From Proteles cristata cristata (lineage: Eukaryota; Chordata; Mammalia; Carnivora; Hyaenidae): a DNA stretch of 64,000 nucleotides. Of the stretch, positions 12,251 through 23,640 are shown in pieces. The translations under genes were made by a program, and so were the position numbers. Within the stretch, counting starts at the first letter, position 1; the number at the start of each line of letters is the position of its first letter. The DNA lies in the NCBI GenBank assembly GCA_017311185.1, contig JAESUZ010001294.1:1240001-1304000 (forward strand). The letters are read 5' to 3'. The notes beneath the pieces were generated by a model. The model was not told the origin of the DNA and searched no databases. It saw only the letters and a program-made list of their open reading frames with translations.

Positions 12251-12284
12251 TGACTCCCAGCCTGGGACTTTCTCCCTCTGACGT

Positions 12285-12533
12285 AAGAAACATGAATGCT
12301 TGGGGCGCCTGGGTGGCTTGGTTGGTTAAGCATCCGACTTTCGCTTGGGTCATGATCTCATGGTTCGTGGGTTCGAGCCCCGCATCGGGCTCTGTGCTGA
12401 CTGCCAGCTCGGAGCCTGGAGCCTGTTTCAGTCTGTGACTCCCTCTCTCTCTGACCCTCCCCTGCTCACGCTGTCTCTCTCTCTCTCCTAGAAATAAATA
12501 AAACATTAAAAAAAAAAAGAAACATGAATGCTT
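12285..12533 (+). mobile_element. Young felid SINE with 17-bp perfect duplication
   Basis: The body is 12302-12516: GGGGCGCCTGGGTGGCTTGG head, GGGTTCGAGCCCCGCATCGG box, CT-rich region, AATAAATAAAACATT and A tail. AAGAAACATGAATGCTT occurs perfectly at 12285-12301 and 12517-12533. Confidence 0.97.
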
Positions 12534-13559
12534 TCAATAGAAAAGGGCCAAGCCCCTGGGGGAGACCACCTAGAGAAGGTCAGACGTGTGGACGGACGAC
12601 ACTTTTAAGAAAAACTGCTATGAAGGTAACAATGTCAGTGCATCGAGAGAGAAGAAAAACCATCACATTCCTGAGCATGTCTGGGAACATAGCTGAGAAC
12701 TGTGTCTTCCAGCCGCCATCTTCTCTTTCTGCTACCCTCGATAGGCCTCAGTAAAGTGCCAATATTGAATGAGAGACCTTAATGGATGGAGTCGGACCCC
12801 TTCATTCACAGACATACAAAGTAAGGCCAAGGAGGTGACTGGCCCGAAGATGGGAACATTCGTGAGAACTGGGAACTGGAACCGGGACTCTGGATTTGGA
12901 AAATAGAGCTCTTTATTCAACACCAGCTGCCTCAGGCACCTATGCCCCTCCACTTCATTATCGTCGCTGTCCTTGATTAGTAACGAATGTCCAAAGAACA
13001 CTTAAGGGACAGGTGGGGAAAGCCTGGTTTTCCCCCTTCTTTTCTTCTGGGGAATGGTATTGCTAAATTTCCCATGGAACTGACCAGACGCGATGTAGGG
13101 CAGCATCTGACAGTTGTGATAGCACGGAGAGGAGACTGTCCTATCGCTAGGGTATTTTTAAGACACCCGAAAGTCAAGGCTTCCAGATTGCTGGAGAATA
13201 AATCTGTGCTGTTTTAAACTTCTGATTTACCGCATCAATAGAAAGCAAATCGAACTATCACAAAACTAGAGGAGCAAGGCTTAGTTCCCCCACCTGTAAC
13301 CCTGGCTTCTTGGGATTTATGAAGAGCACGTGGGAGGTGGCAGAGCCATTTAAAAATTTCAAAGGCATTAAGGAGAGACTTAGACTTACTTTATGGTGGA
13401 GGTATCGTCACACTTACAAGTGGAAAAGAGTTGGTCATCTGTACGATCAGGAACTGTCTTTCTCAAAGAAATTCTAGTGCAATCCCTTTAGGACTACTTG
13501 ATAGTTCCTCCCTGGAAAGGAGCCTGTGGACATTCCCTCATCCAGAGCCTGTGCTCCAG

Positions 13560-14215
13560 CCTCATCAGACTGTTGACGACTTCCAGAACCTGACAGGCTC
13601 ACGCATGCCTCCAGGTCTCCACCCCTACAGTTTGCTTTTTCGAGGAACGCCCTCCTCGCTCTTGGGCTTTGCTAGAATCCTTCTTCCTAGCTCAGCTCAG
13701 TCATCACTTTCTCTGTGAAGCCTTTTCTGGCTCCCCCAGTCCTCTCTCTTTCCCTTTCCTTTCTCCCCATGCCCTGGGCCTCCCCCTGAAGAGAGCCCTG
13801 GGCTTGTAAATGTGTTTGCTTGTCTTCCTCTCCTCCCCCACCAGCACGAGCCCCTGGAGAACACGGAGACTTTCTTATTCCTCTAGTGTCACTAAACCAC
13901 TACCATACCCCATCCACAGAGTATTTTCTAGCTCTTTCCCACGCAAGAACTGCAAACCCCTCCTTTCAGGAAGTCCTTTTCCCCACAAAGTTCCCTCGAT
14001 TCCCCAAGAATGAGCTGCACCCCTGTGCTCCCATAGCCCTCTGCTCGCCCACGGTGGGACACTCATCTGACTCCATCATGGTGGTCATCCCTGGGCTGCT
14101 TCCTCAGTAAATACGGAGGTCCTTGAAGACCACGCCTTCTTCACCTGTCTGTCCCTTTTGTGTCCAGCACAGTACCTCCTTCACAGCAGGTACACAAAGA
14201 ATGTTGATGGAATTA
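13560..14215 (+). repeat. L2 LINE 3' end
   Basis: It shows typical L2 order: TCTCTGTGAAGCCTTTTCTG followed by GCTCCCCCAGTCC, a second similar stretch, GTGCTCCCATAGCCCTCTGC, AGGTCCTTGAAGACCACGCC, and CAGGTACACAAAGAATGTTG. No coding capacity remains. Confidence 0.75.
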
Positions 14216-14288
14216 AAATGAAAGCGAAACACAAAAAGGCAATTGCAAGGTCATCTACACCAATGAAGCCCTGCGATCCCCAGCCTTT

Positions 14289-14529
14289 AAAAGCAAGTAT
14301 CTTGGGGCACCTGGGTGGCTCAGCTGGTCGAGCGTCCCACTTCCCTTCAGGTCATGATCTCACAATTCATGAGTTCAAGCCCTGTGTCAGGCTCGCTGCT
14401 GTCAGCCCAGAGCCTGCTTCAGATCTTCCGTCCCCTCTCTCTCTGTTCCTCCCCCCACTCGCGCTCACACTCTCAAAAATAAACAAAACATTAAAAAATA
14501 ATAAATAAATAAATAAAAGCACATACCTT
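14289..14529 (+). mobile_element. Felid SINE
   Basis: The body runs from 14304 (GGGGCACCTGGGTGGCTCAG) to about 14514 with an AATAAATAAATAAA tail. Left AAAAGCAAGTATCTT and right AAAAGCACATACCTT match at 12 of 15 bases, so the copy is moderately old. Confidence 0.93.
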
Positions 14530-14617
14530 TATGTTAAGGTTTTGCCTAGCCAGCTGCTGACTGTCCCCAGTAGGTGTTTTCCCTGGGCTTCCCACAGAGA
14601 CTTGGAGCTCATGGTGG

Positions 14618-14716
14618 AGCCAGTTTCAGTGTGTGCATGCGTACACGTGTACATATATGGTGTGTGCATGTGTATGTATATATGTATGTATATGTGTGTG
14701 CGTGCATGTGTATATA
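14618..14716. repeat. Imperfect TG/TA microsatellite
   Basis: GTGTGCATGCGTACACGTGT and GTATATATGTATGTATATG-type purine/pyrimidine alternation continue for about 100 bp. The alternation is suited to left-handed helix formation. Confidence 0.8.
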
Positions 14717-14879
14717 TTTACTATGCTAAAAACTCTGAAGCAAATATCAGAGAAAGATCTCATTTCCCCTTGTCTCAGAGACATACTAGTTTGTAAAACT
14801 TAGCTTTGACAATGAGTGATCCCTTTAATTCTGAAACAGGCTTCCTAGCAGTACAAGTATGAGGGGAGCAGGACACAGC

Positions 14880-15050
14880 ACAGATGGGTTCAGTCCCACT
14901 CTCTGGCTTTCCTTCTGTGTGACCTTGCTCTAGACCTGTCCCCTCTGATCCTGGAGCCTGCCATCCCTAACCGGGAACAATACCGGTCTACCACACAAGT
15001 CCTTCATGAAGACGTGACGGAAAATGCTTGCCAGTGTGCCTGGCCTGATT
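14880..15050 (+). repeat. MIR SINE remnant
   Basis: GGGTTCAGTCCCACTCTCTG followed by CTTCTGTGTGACCTTGCTC is the MIR core in sense. Confidence 0.5.
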
Positions 15051-15190
15051 CTGCCACCTCTCCTGACTGCTTACGGGTGGCCCCACACACTATGCTATGC
15101 ACTTCGTATGAATTACCCAAGTCACAGCAGCCCAGTGAAGCAGGGGTGGGATCATCCCCTTGGGGGCAAAGCTAAGTGACGGGGTGGACG
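15050..15190 (-). repeat. MIR-type remnant
   Basis: CACACACTATGCTATGCACT, then ACCCAAGTCACAGCAGCCC and ATCATCCCCTTGGGGGC, correspond loosely to the antisense MIR order. Confidence 0.35.
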
Positions 15191-16645
15191 CACATCTAGG
15201 AAGGTGCAGGCTCGGACAGAGAGACCAGACCTGCCAACTCCAGAGAGGCGATCTGCAGCCTATCTGGGTGTGCTAGCTCCCACCCCCCGACCTCCCGCCC
15301 CCAGAAGGACTGGTGAGGAGGCTGAAATCAGATACTTGTTGCGACTGAAGACCAATATTTGAAACGACACAACACAAAATGAGAAGCAAGAACTGAGTAC
15401 TGGCCACAAACTGCTCCTGAGATGTGGGGCTGCGCAGTCCGGGCAAGGGCGTCTCCATCCAGCCAGACTACCACCTCCCGACGGGAAACTGGCTCCCCTT
15501 CTCCGGGAAGTTCTGGAAGGCCCACCTTCCCCAACCTTCCTGATGCCTGAGGGCTAGGACATACTGAGTGTCACACACACAATGGCAACAGTGGCCGTGA
15601 TTCTCAAGGTTGTGGCTTCTACGTCCCAGGCTCTCACAACTGTCTCCAGGAGATGGAAATTCTCAACTGGGCAACACACGCTGGGGAGGGGAGGAGCGCT
15701 CCCTATCTTGAAAACTCTCTGGATTAAAGCCATCAAACATCCCATTCCCCAGATTCCAGCTGGTTCGCACGTGCGATGGTCAGGACAACTGACCAATGCA
15801 GGCGAGCGTAAGGAAGACCACTGGGAAGGAGCGCCTGCCTACCTGTTAGCAGGCTCTCCGGTGAACAAGTTACCTGACGTCAAACAGGAGTGGGGTCTAT
15901 TCTCCTCTCCTGTCTTTGTAGAAGCGGAGTTAAACTGGCCAATAGGCATTTACCACAGGATTCTATAAGGTCATGTACTTGGACTCTGGGCAGCAGGACT
16001 CTCTCTGGGTTTCATCATCACCAGACATGTTGGAAACGAGAAGAAATCCATTCGGCTTATGTATTATAAAAGGGAAACCCCTACAGTAACAGGGCTCCTT
16101 CCGGCTCCCTCCAGCCTGGGGGTACCCATTTCCAGAAATCAAGCGGGGAGGCTTCCGCTGAGGAGTGCCTTCAATTTCACAGGTGAATGGCAGCACTGCG
16201 GCACAGATGGCCAGGCTCTTAGGCCCCTCCTCTCCCCGCCCTTCCCCCTTTAGCTATCACCAGGGCATGGAGAGAGAGGTGACTTGGTGGGTACCATCAT
16301 GGAACCTGTGGCCAAGACTTGCAGACTCAACTCCCCCAGTCCTGGGCCTCCGCAGGAGTCAGTGCTCTGACTGAATCCCAGGAGTAGGGCCATCCCTTGT
16401 GGAGGGCTTTTCCACAGGTCACATCAAGACAGGACAGAAGGAGGTGTGCCCAGGTCCGGGGATCTTGGCTGCACCCAGGCTGTGCCCAGAGTCCTGCCTT
16501 CCTTGACTAGGCCTCAGTTCCTGGCTCCCTGTTTTCCCATATGGCCCCAGTTCACCATCGGAGCCTTCTTGCAGAACCAAAATACTAACCGGAACTCTCA
16601 CACAAGAACACTCAATCTTTGAAGCCCTAAAGGGAGGTATCACTT

Positions 16646-16875
16646 CATTTTCTTTTTTTTTTTTTTCTGTTTATTTATTATTGAGACAGAGAGAAACAGC
16701 ATGACTGGAGAAGGGGCAGAGAGAGAGGGAGACACAGAATCTGAAGCAGGCTCCAGGCTCTGAGCTGTCAGCACAGAGCCCGACACGGGGCTTGAACCCA
16801 CAATCCGTGAGATCATGACCTGAGCTGAAGTTGGACGCTCAACCGACTGAGCCACCCAGGCGCCCCCATTTTCTT
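16646..16875 (-). mobile_element. Felid SINE with 9-bp perfect duplication
   Basis: The body is 16655-16866 in antisense: T run, GAGCCCGACACGGGGCTTGA, GATCATGACCTGAGCTGAAG and GAGCCACCCAGGCGCCCC. CATTTTCTT flanks it at 16646-16654 and 16867-16875. Confidence 0.95.
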
Positions 16876-17035
16876 GAGCACATACTATAGACCAGGAAAT
16901 ATGATTATATTATTTCATTTAACCACCAACAATCCCATTGCTTGGGCATTATTATCCTCTCGTTTGAAAGATGAAGCCCCAGGCGTTCAGAAAATTTAAG
17001 TACCTTTCCTATGCTCAGATCCACAGGAAACCTCC
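16876..17035 (-). repeat. MIR SINE remnant
   Basis: GAGCACATACTATAGACCAG, GCATTATTATCCTCTCGTTT and AAATTTAAGTACCTTTCC follow antisense MIR order. Confidence 0.55.
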
Positions 17036-17189
17036 AATAAACACTGCCATGTTTTCCAAGGCTTTTCAGAGTGTGATCTGCAGTATTATGTGTATGTTGT
17101 AATGAGACAAAGGTGTGATATGGAAGCAAGGAGACTCCAGAAGTTCCCAAATACATTCTAGCTAAGTACCTTTCATTTGTTTTTCCAGG

Positions 17190-17405
17190 CTGGGTTCAAA
17201 TCCTACCTGCTCTGTGTGGTCTGCCCTGACTGGTCCAGTCTTAAAGGATTTCCCATCTTCTTAACTCTAATCCCAGCTCTACGGCTTTCCAGCACACACG
17301 GTGTATTGTGGGGTTGTCATTCATCCACCACGACACGGTGTCAGGCCCCCAAGGACAAGGGCTGTTGTTTCTAATTTCTTGAGCCCCCCTCCCCACCTTG
17401 GTGCC
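17190..17405 (+). repeat. L2 LINE remnant
   Basis: CTGCTCTGTGTGGTCTGCCC and CAGGCCCCCAAGGACAAGGG, followed by TTGTTTCTAATTTCTTGAGC and TTGGTGCCTAGG, resemble an L2 3' end. Confidence 0.45.
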
Positions 17406-17597
17406 TAGGACTAGGCAGAGAAGATTCCCCTGATTACGAGAGGAGAGCTGAACCTGGCAAGGGAGAGACACAGGTCATTTTAAGCCGTGACTCTCACATC
17501 CCATCCTCATTTCAAGGTATGGCTCAAACAGCTCAAGCAGCTTCTCTGACCACACCTGCTGTGGAGGGAGCACCTTGGATTTCAAAATACCCATTTC

Positions 17598-18510
17598 ATG
17601 GAAGGAAAACTTCCAAACTCATTCTATAAGGCCGGCATTACCTCAATTCCAAAACGAGACAAAGATTCCACTGAAAAGGAGAATTATATGCCAATATCTC
17701 TGAGGAACATGGATGCAAAAATTCTCACCAAGGTACAAGCAATTCGAATCCAACAGTATATTAAAAGAATTATTCACCAAGGTCAGGAGCATTTATTCCT
17801 AGGCTGCAAGGTTCCATAATTGCAAATCAATCAACATGGTACGCCACATTAATAAAAGAAAGGATCAGAACCATATGATCCTCTCAATAGAAGCAGAAAA
17901 AGCATTTGACAAAGTACAGCATCCATTCATGATAAAAACCCTCCTCAACAAAGCAGGGTCAGAGAGAACATATACCAACATAATAAAGACCATATATGAA
18001 AAATCCACAGCCAATAACATCCTCAATGGGGAAAAATGGAGAGTTTTTCCTCCACAACGAGGTACATGGCAGGGATATCCACTCTCACCACTGTTCCTTA
18101 ACCTAGTACTAGAAGTCCGAACCTCAGCAATAAGACAACAAAAAGAAACAGAAGACATACAAATTGGCAAGGAAGAGTCAAACTTCCACTAATTGCAGAT
18201 GACATGATGCTCAATGTAGAAAACCCGAAAGGCTCCAGCAAAAAACTGCTAGAACTGATGCATGATTCAGCAAAGTCACAGGATACAAAATCAGCGTACA
18301 GAAATCTGTTACATTTCTATACACTAATAACGAAGCAGCAGAAAGAGAAATCAAGCAATTGACCCCACTTACAATGGCACCAAAAACTATAAGATACCTA
18401 GGAATAAACCTACCCAAAGAGGTAAAAGAGAGGTACTTGAAAACAACGCTAGAACACTTATGAAAGAAATCGAAGAGGACACAAAGGAATGGAAGACATT
18501 CCATGCTCAT
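17598..18510 (+). pseudogene. Broken L1 ORF2 reverse-transcriptase region
   Basis: Open segments at 17598-17819 (KAGITSIPKRDKDSTEKENY) and 17836-18192 ([19 protein letters not shown]) are L1 reverse transcriptase. The [11 protein letters not shown] motif is at about 18064-18100. The catalytic Ala-Asp-Asp motif is still encoded at 18195-18203 but in another frame from the preceding segment. At least two stops or shifts separate these parts, so no functional enzyme can be made. Confidence 0.93.
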
Positions 18511-19742
18511 GGATTGAGAGAATAAATATTGTTAAAATGTCTACATTACCCAAAGCAATCTACACAGTCTATGCAATCCCTGTCAAAATACCAGCAGCAT
18601 TTTTAACAGAGCTAGAACAAATAGTCCTAAAATTTGTATGGAACCACAAAAGACCCTGAATAGCCAACGCAACCTTGAAAAAGAAAAAGCAAAGCTGGAG
18701 GCCTCACAATCCCACACTTCAAGCTACATTACAAAGCTATAAACTTCAAGACAGTATGGTACTGGCACAAAAGCAGACACAGAAATCAATGGAACAGAAC
18801 AGAAACCCCAGAAATTGAACTGCAACTATACGGCCAACTAATCTTTGACAAAGCAGGAAAGAATATCCAAAGGGAAAAGGACAGTCTCGTCAACAAACGG
18901 TATTGGGGAAACTGGACACGCAACACACAGAAGAAAAGAACTGGACCACCTTCTTACACCATACACAAAAATAAATGCAAAATGAGTGAAATCCTAGAGG
19001 AGAACAGAGGCAGCAACCTTTTTGACCTTGGCTGCAGCAACTTTTCACTAGACACATCTCTGGAGGCAATGAAAACACAAGCAAACATGAACTACTGGGA
19101 CCTCCTCAAGATAAAAAGTTTATGCACAGCAAAGGAAACCATCAACAAAACTAAAAGGCAGCCTATGGAATGGGAGAAGATATTTGTAAATGACATGGGT
19201 GAGAAAGGGTTAGTATCCAGCATCTATAAAGAACTCATCAAATTCAACACCCAAAAAACACATAATCCAGTTAAGAAATGAGTAGAAGACATGAATAGAC
19301 ACTTTTCCAAAGAGGACAACTAGATGGGTAACAGACACAAGAAAAGAAGCTCAACACCACTCATCATTGGGGAAATACAAATCAAAACTACAATGAAGTA
19401 TCACCTCACACCTGTCAGAGGGTTAAAATTAACAACACAAGAAACAATAGATGTTGGTGAGGATGTGGAGAAAAGGGAACCCTCTTCCACAGCTGGTGAG
19501 AATGCAAACTGATGCAGCCACTCTAGAAAACGGTATGGAGGTTCCTCAAAAAGTTAAAAATAGAACTACCCTACAACCCAGCAATCACACCACTAGGTAT
19601 TTACCCAAATGGTATAAAAACACTGATTCAAAGGGGCACATCCACCCCGATGTTTATAGCAGCACTATCAACAATAGTCAAATTATGGAAAGAGCCCAAA
19701 TGTCCATCAACTGATGAATAGATAAAGAAAAAGTGGTATATA

Positions 19743-19970
19743 GGGGCGCCTGGGTGGCTTAGTCGGTTAAGCGTCCGACTTTCGCTTAGGTCATGATCTC
19801 GCGGTTGGTGGGTTCGAGCCCCGCACCGGGCTCTGTGCTGACTGCCAGCTCAGAGCCTAGAGCCTATTTCATTCTGTGACTCCCTCTCTCTCTGACCCTC
19901 CTCTGCTCACACTGTCTCTCTCTCTCTCTCTCTCTCTCTCCTAGAAATAAATAAAATATTTTTTAAAAAA
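19743..19970 (+). mobile_element. Felid SINE nested in L1
   Basis: GGGGCGCCTGGGTGGCTTAG head, GGGTTCGAGCCCCGCACCGG box and a long CT tract. It splits the L1 phrase AAAAAGTGGTATA ... TATACACAACGGAATACTAC, which gives the insertion point exactly. Confidence 0.96.
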
Positions 19971-20121
19971 GTATACACAACGGAATACTACTCAGCCATC
20001 AAAAAGAATGAAATCTTGCCATTTGCAATGATGCGGATGGAAATAGGATATATTATGCTAAGCAAAATAAGTCAGACAGAAAAAGACAAATATCATATGA
20101 TTTCATTTATATGTGGAATTT

Positions 20122-20348
20122 AACAAAAGAGATGAGGTGCCTGGGTGGCTCAGTCGGCATTTGACTCTCGATTTCAGCTCAGGTCATAATCTCATGGTTG
20201 TGATATCGAGCCCCACGTCAGGCTCTGTGCTGGGTGCAGAGACTTTCTCTCTCTCTCTCCCTCTGCCCCACCTCAGCTCACGCTCTCACTTTCTTTCTCT
20301 CTCTCAAAAAAAAAAAAAGAGAGAAAGAGAGAGAAACAAAACAGATGA
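20122..20348 (+). mobile_element. Carnivore SINE (other subfamily) nested in L1
   Basis: The body 20136-20334 has the GTGCCTGGGTGGCTCAGTCG head but CTCTCGATTTCAGCTCAGG instead of the felid ACTTCGGCTCAGG, and a shortened right part. Flanks AACAAAAGAGATGA and AACAAAACAGATGA differ at one base. Confidence 0.92.
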
Positions 20349-20619
20349 ACATAGGAGAAAGAAAAAAAGAGAAGGAGGCAAATCATAAGAGATTCTTATG
20401 ATTCTATAGAGAACAAACTGGGTGTTACACGTAACTGATGAATCACTACATTCTACTCCTGAAAGCAGTCTTCCACTACATGTTCACAAACTACAATTTA
20501 AATAAAACTTTGAAACATTAAAAAAAGAATAAAATATAAAAATACATATGAATGGAAAGAAAACCTACCCATTTCACAAATACCTATCTCAGTGAAAAGA
20601 AAATGAGGGCCAGACTCCA

Positions 20620-20815
20620 AGAGACCTACTTAGAATTCTGGTTTTGTTGCTTCTGAAGCAGTGACTGAGCAAATCACTCCTTTCCTCCGAGACTCAATTC
20701 CCTCAACTGTAAAATGTGAATATATGCATCTGCCTCATAGGGTTGTATAAACCATAAATGTCCTAATACATTTGATAGGGTGCCTGCACATAAGCCAGGA
20801 TCCAAAATGGTAGCT
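20620..20815 (+). repeat. MIR SINE
   Basis: AATCACTCCTTTCCTCCGAG, CCTCAACTGTAAAATGTGAA, TGCCTCATAGGGTTGTATAA and GGGTGCCTGCACATAA are in MIR order on the plus strand. Confidence 0.7.
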
Positions 20816-20889
20816 AGCATCTTTACTATTAGCATTTTACCACACTATCTTGTACGGAAGATATTTACATACGTGTCTTTTCTAATCTT

Positions 20890-21000
20890 CGAGATGAGTG
20901 GTTCTCAAACTCTGGATGACATCAGAATCCCCGAATATGATGCTACCTACGGCCACACCCCAAACCTACCAAACAGAATCGCCATTAGGGAGGGGAGATG
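20890..21000 (+). repeat. MER5-like hAT remnant
   Basis: It begins AGTGGTTCTCAAACTCTGGA followed by TGACATCAGAATCCCC, the usual MER5 terminal sequence, then CACACCCCAAACC. It is truncated. Confidence 0.55.
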
Positions 21001-21139
21001 ATGAAGACGGGGCGGCTCTCCTTTGAACAAGCCTCCCCACCCACTGCGTGGGATTCTGATACGAGCTCGCCAAGCCTGGAAAGTTCTGCTAGATGCTCTT
21101 CAATTCCCAAATTCCTTTCGACAGAACTCGAAGGCTCCA

Positions 21140-21325
21140 AAAAGTACTTCCAAACCAATGGTTCCCAACCTTGGCCGGAGAGCAATGATATCGATCTGTG
21201 CGCACAAGCCCTAGAGACCTAGACGTTGATTTGGGATGTGATCAGGGCATTGAGATTTCTGAAAGGTGGACGGAAGATCCTCATGGTCTGCCAAGGTTGA
21301 AAGTCATTGGTCCACTTGGACGTCC
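21140..21325. repeat. Possible DNA-transposon remnant
   Basis: CCAATGGTTCCCAACCTTGG at the left and CCAAGGTTGAAAGTCATTGG at the right are imperfect inverted copies of each other, as in a short hAT-type non-autonomous element. I cannot name the family. Confidence 0.45.
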
Positions 21326-22184
21326 TGTGTGACAAACTGAGCCTTCATCTAACACTGATTTTGCAGACAGGATTCTTATACTAAAAGAAACAAATAAAAA
21401 AAAAAGTAAGCTTGCAAACAGCTGCTCTAGCCTGTCAATAGGAGCCTTCAGCCTCCAACCCAGCTTTGACTCACCTTTGTGTCTGTCCCAGAGCCTTACA
21501 ACAGAGTAAATCCTTAAATATTTTTTGGAAGGTGCAACAGTCCTGTTTTATTTGTTATCTGGCTCCAATTACGTTTTCAGTCGCCTGGCATAACAACCTG
21601 ACAGTTTCTTAAACATCTAAGCCCTAACAGCCTCCGCCTCAAACCTCAGACCTAAAAGAGAGAGTAGGGCAGACAGCTATCCAGAGAACACGCTGACCTC
21701 TCTTCTGGGGTCACATATGCTGTGCAAGTTCCTAATGACTGATAAATATAAGCAAACGTGACTTCCATCAGCCGGGAAGAGCGTGACGTTTTGTCGGCAG
21801 CACCGGCCTCCCAGGCTAACGTTTGGATGGTTTCATCTGAAACTGTCAAATTACAAGAGCACGATAAAAACTTGTAGGAACTTCATAGTAAACAGTAACT
21901 GGCCGCTTGTCAATAAGTTAGGAGAAAAAAATGTCCTGCTGTCAAGGCGCATGGGCCAAAATGCCTGCAGTGCGGGCCTGCGGCCAACCAGAGCCTGTTC
22001 CCTGGGCAGCTCTTCTGGGCTCCCAACCACAGCAGCTGTAAGAGGAGTCCCTGAGCACTCCAGGAATCCGGGACCCAGCAGCACCTTCAAATCTTAGTTT
22101 TTCCACGGCTCTAGGGTCTTGGGAGGTCCTTTAATCTCTTACAGCCTCAGGTTCTTGATGTGTAAAGGCTCCTTCATCAGGTCC

Positions 22185-22395
22185 TTAGAGCCATGACTGC
22201 CTGGCTTTGAATCACAACTCTTTATATACTGGCTGTGTGGCTTTGGACAAGTTACTCCACTCCTCTGGGCCTCCTTTTCCTCACCTTTGAAATGAGGGTG
22301 GTATTAGCATTATTTCATGGAGTCGTCAGTGTAAAGTGACAAGAGCAGCGTCCGGTATAGAAGAGGCATTCAATAAACCAGAGCTATTATAAATC
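22185..22395 (+). repeat. MIR SINE
   Basis: Good sense match: GACTGCCTGGCTTTGAATCA, GGCTGTGTGGCTTTGGACAA, CTCCTTTTCCTCACCTTTGA, AATGAGGGTGG and AGGCATTCAATAAACCAGAG. Confidence 0.8.
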
Positions 22396-22669
22396 TCCAC
22401 TTCCCAAACCAAAAGTTTTGAAAGACAGAGAAAAGTCTGTCTTTTTCTCTTTGAGAGCTGGTTTGGTGTCAAAATTCACGGTGCAGCATAATGGACACAG
22501 GACTCTTAGAGTCTTTTTTATCCTACTTAACATGAACTTTCAAATGTTTCATGCAGAAATAATAATGCAGTTGACCATGGGACGCTGCCCCACCCCGCAG
22601 AAGGAATGCCACGAATCGGCGAAGCATTACTTGAATTACCTTTCAAAAATCTGAGAAATTCTGCATTCT

Positions 22670-22912
22670 AAAGTGCATTGGCCGGGGGGCCTGGGTGGCT
22701 CAATCGGTTGAGCGGCCGACTTCCTTCATGAGGACGAACCTCATGGTTTGTGGGTTCGAGACCCGTGTCGGGCTGTGTGCTGACAGCTAGCTCAGAGCCT
22801 GGAGCCTGTCTTTGGATTCTGTGTCTCCCTCTCTCTCTGACCCTCCCCTGCTCATGCTGCCTCTCTCTCTCAGAAATAAATAAAAACATTTAAAAAAAAA
22901 AAAAGTGCATTG
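22670..22912 (+). mobile_element. Felid SINE with 11-bp perfect duplication
   Basis: The body is 22681-22901, with a GGGGGGCCTGGGTGGCTCAA head and AATAAATAAAAACATTT tail. AAAGTGCATTG flanks it at 22670-22680 and 22902-22912. Confidence 0.96.
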
Positions 22913-23024
22913 ACTATCGGCATGTCAGGTGAGGGAACGGAGAGCTATGCTATTACGGGGTTGTGATCAGATAAAAGGGAGGCAGCATCCCACTCCGGCT
23001 CCCGCTGACAGGCCATGGCAACCC

Positions 23025-23130
23025 TCAGAACTCACAGATAGTCCCTTCTTCCTCCCTTCTAGCCAACTTTGGTCTATCCTTCAGAATTCGGCTAAAGCAC
23101 CTTCCCTGTGCAATGGTCCTCTCTGAACTC
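23025..23130 (+). repeat. Possible L2 fragment
   Basis: CTTCAGAATTCGGCTAAAGC followed by ACCTTCCCTGTGCAATGG is the place where L2 copies read 'ctcagctcaaatgccacctcc'. It is short and uncertain. Confidence 0.35.
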
Positions 23131-23364
23131 TTACTGCCCATGTCAAGAGCATACGGCTGGGGAGGGTAGATGGGCTGCGTCTCCTCCACACCTCCATGAT
23201 GCATGGCAGTGACAGTGACACATGGCTGAGAAGGACTCTCAGCAAGCATCTAGCCACAGTGAGGAAGAGTGGTCATCAGTGCTGATGTCTGAACCCCAAT
23301 TGACCAGAGGGGCTGGGCAGACGGACTTCCTCCAACGGTCACTCATTCGGCTTGATGACTAAAT

Positions 23365-23640
23365 TAGACACTTCTGGGGGCGCCTGCGTGGCTCAGTCAG
23401 TTAAGCGACCGACTTCGGCTCAGGTCATGATCTCACAACTTGTGGGTTCGAGCCCCGCATCAGGCTCTGTGCTGACAGCTCGGAGCCTGGGGCCTCCTTC
23501 TGATTCTGTGTGTGTGTCTCCCTCTCTGGCCTTCTCCCATTCATGATCTCTCTCTCTCTCTTAAATATAAATTTTAAAAAAATTTTGAAAATTTTAAATA
23601 AGCTTTGAATAAAAAAATTTTAAATAAATAGACACTTCTG
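23365..23640 (+). mobile_element. Felid SINE with long AT-rich tail
   Basis: The body is 23377-23628. TAGACACTTCTG is perfectly repeated at 23365-23376 and 23629-23640. The tail (about 23560-23628) is expanded, with several AAATTTTAAA-like units, which is longer than in other copies here. Confidence 0.95.

Larger units (their letters stand above)
17598..20545 (+). mobile_element. L1 3' half, 5'-truncated, with two nested SINEs
   Basis: About 2.5 kb of L1 net of insertions. Order: reverse-transcriptase region of ORF2 (17598-18240), the rest of ORF2 including FHAKCSTPL-like sequence broken by stops and shifts, the C-terminal passage ending near 19515, and a 3' end with an A-rich tail at about 20518-20545. 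SINEs at 19743-19970 and 20136-20334 interrupt the 3' part, so they are younger than the L1. Numerous shifts show that it has long been dead. Confidence 0.93.

Noticed and set aside
12302..12400. tRNA-like heads with A- and B-box motifs in the SINEs
   Set aside because: They are SINE promoters, not tRNA genes: no cloverleaf is intact and every copy continues into the SINE body and tail.
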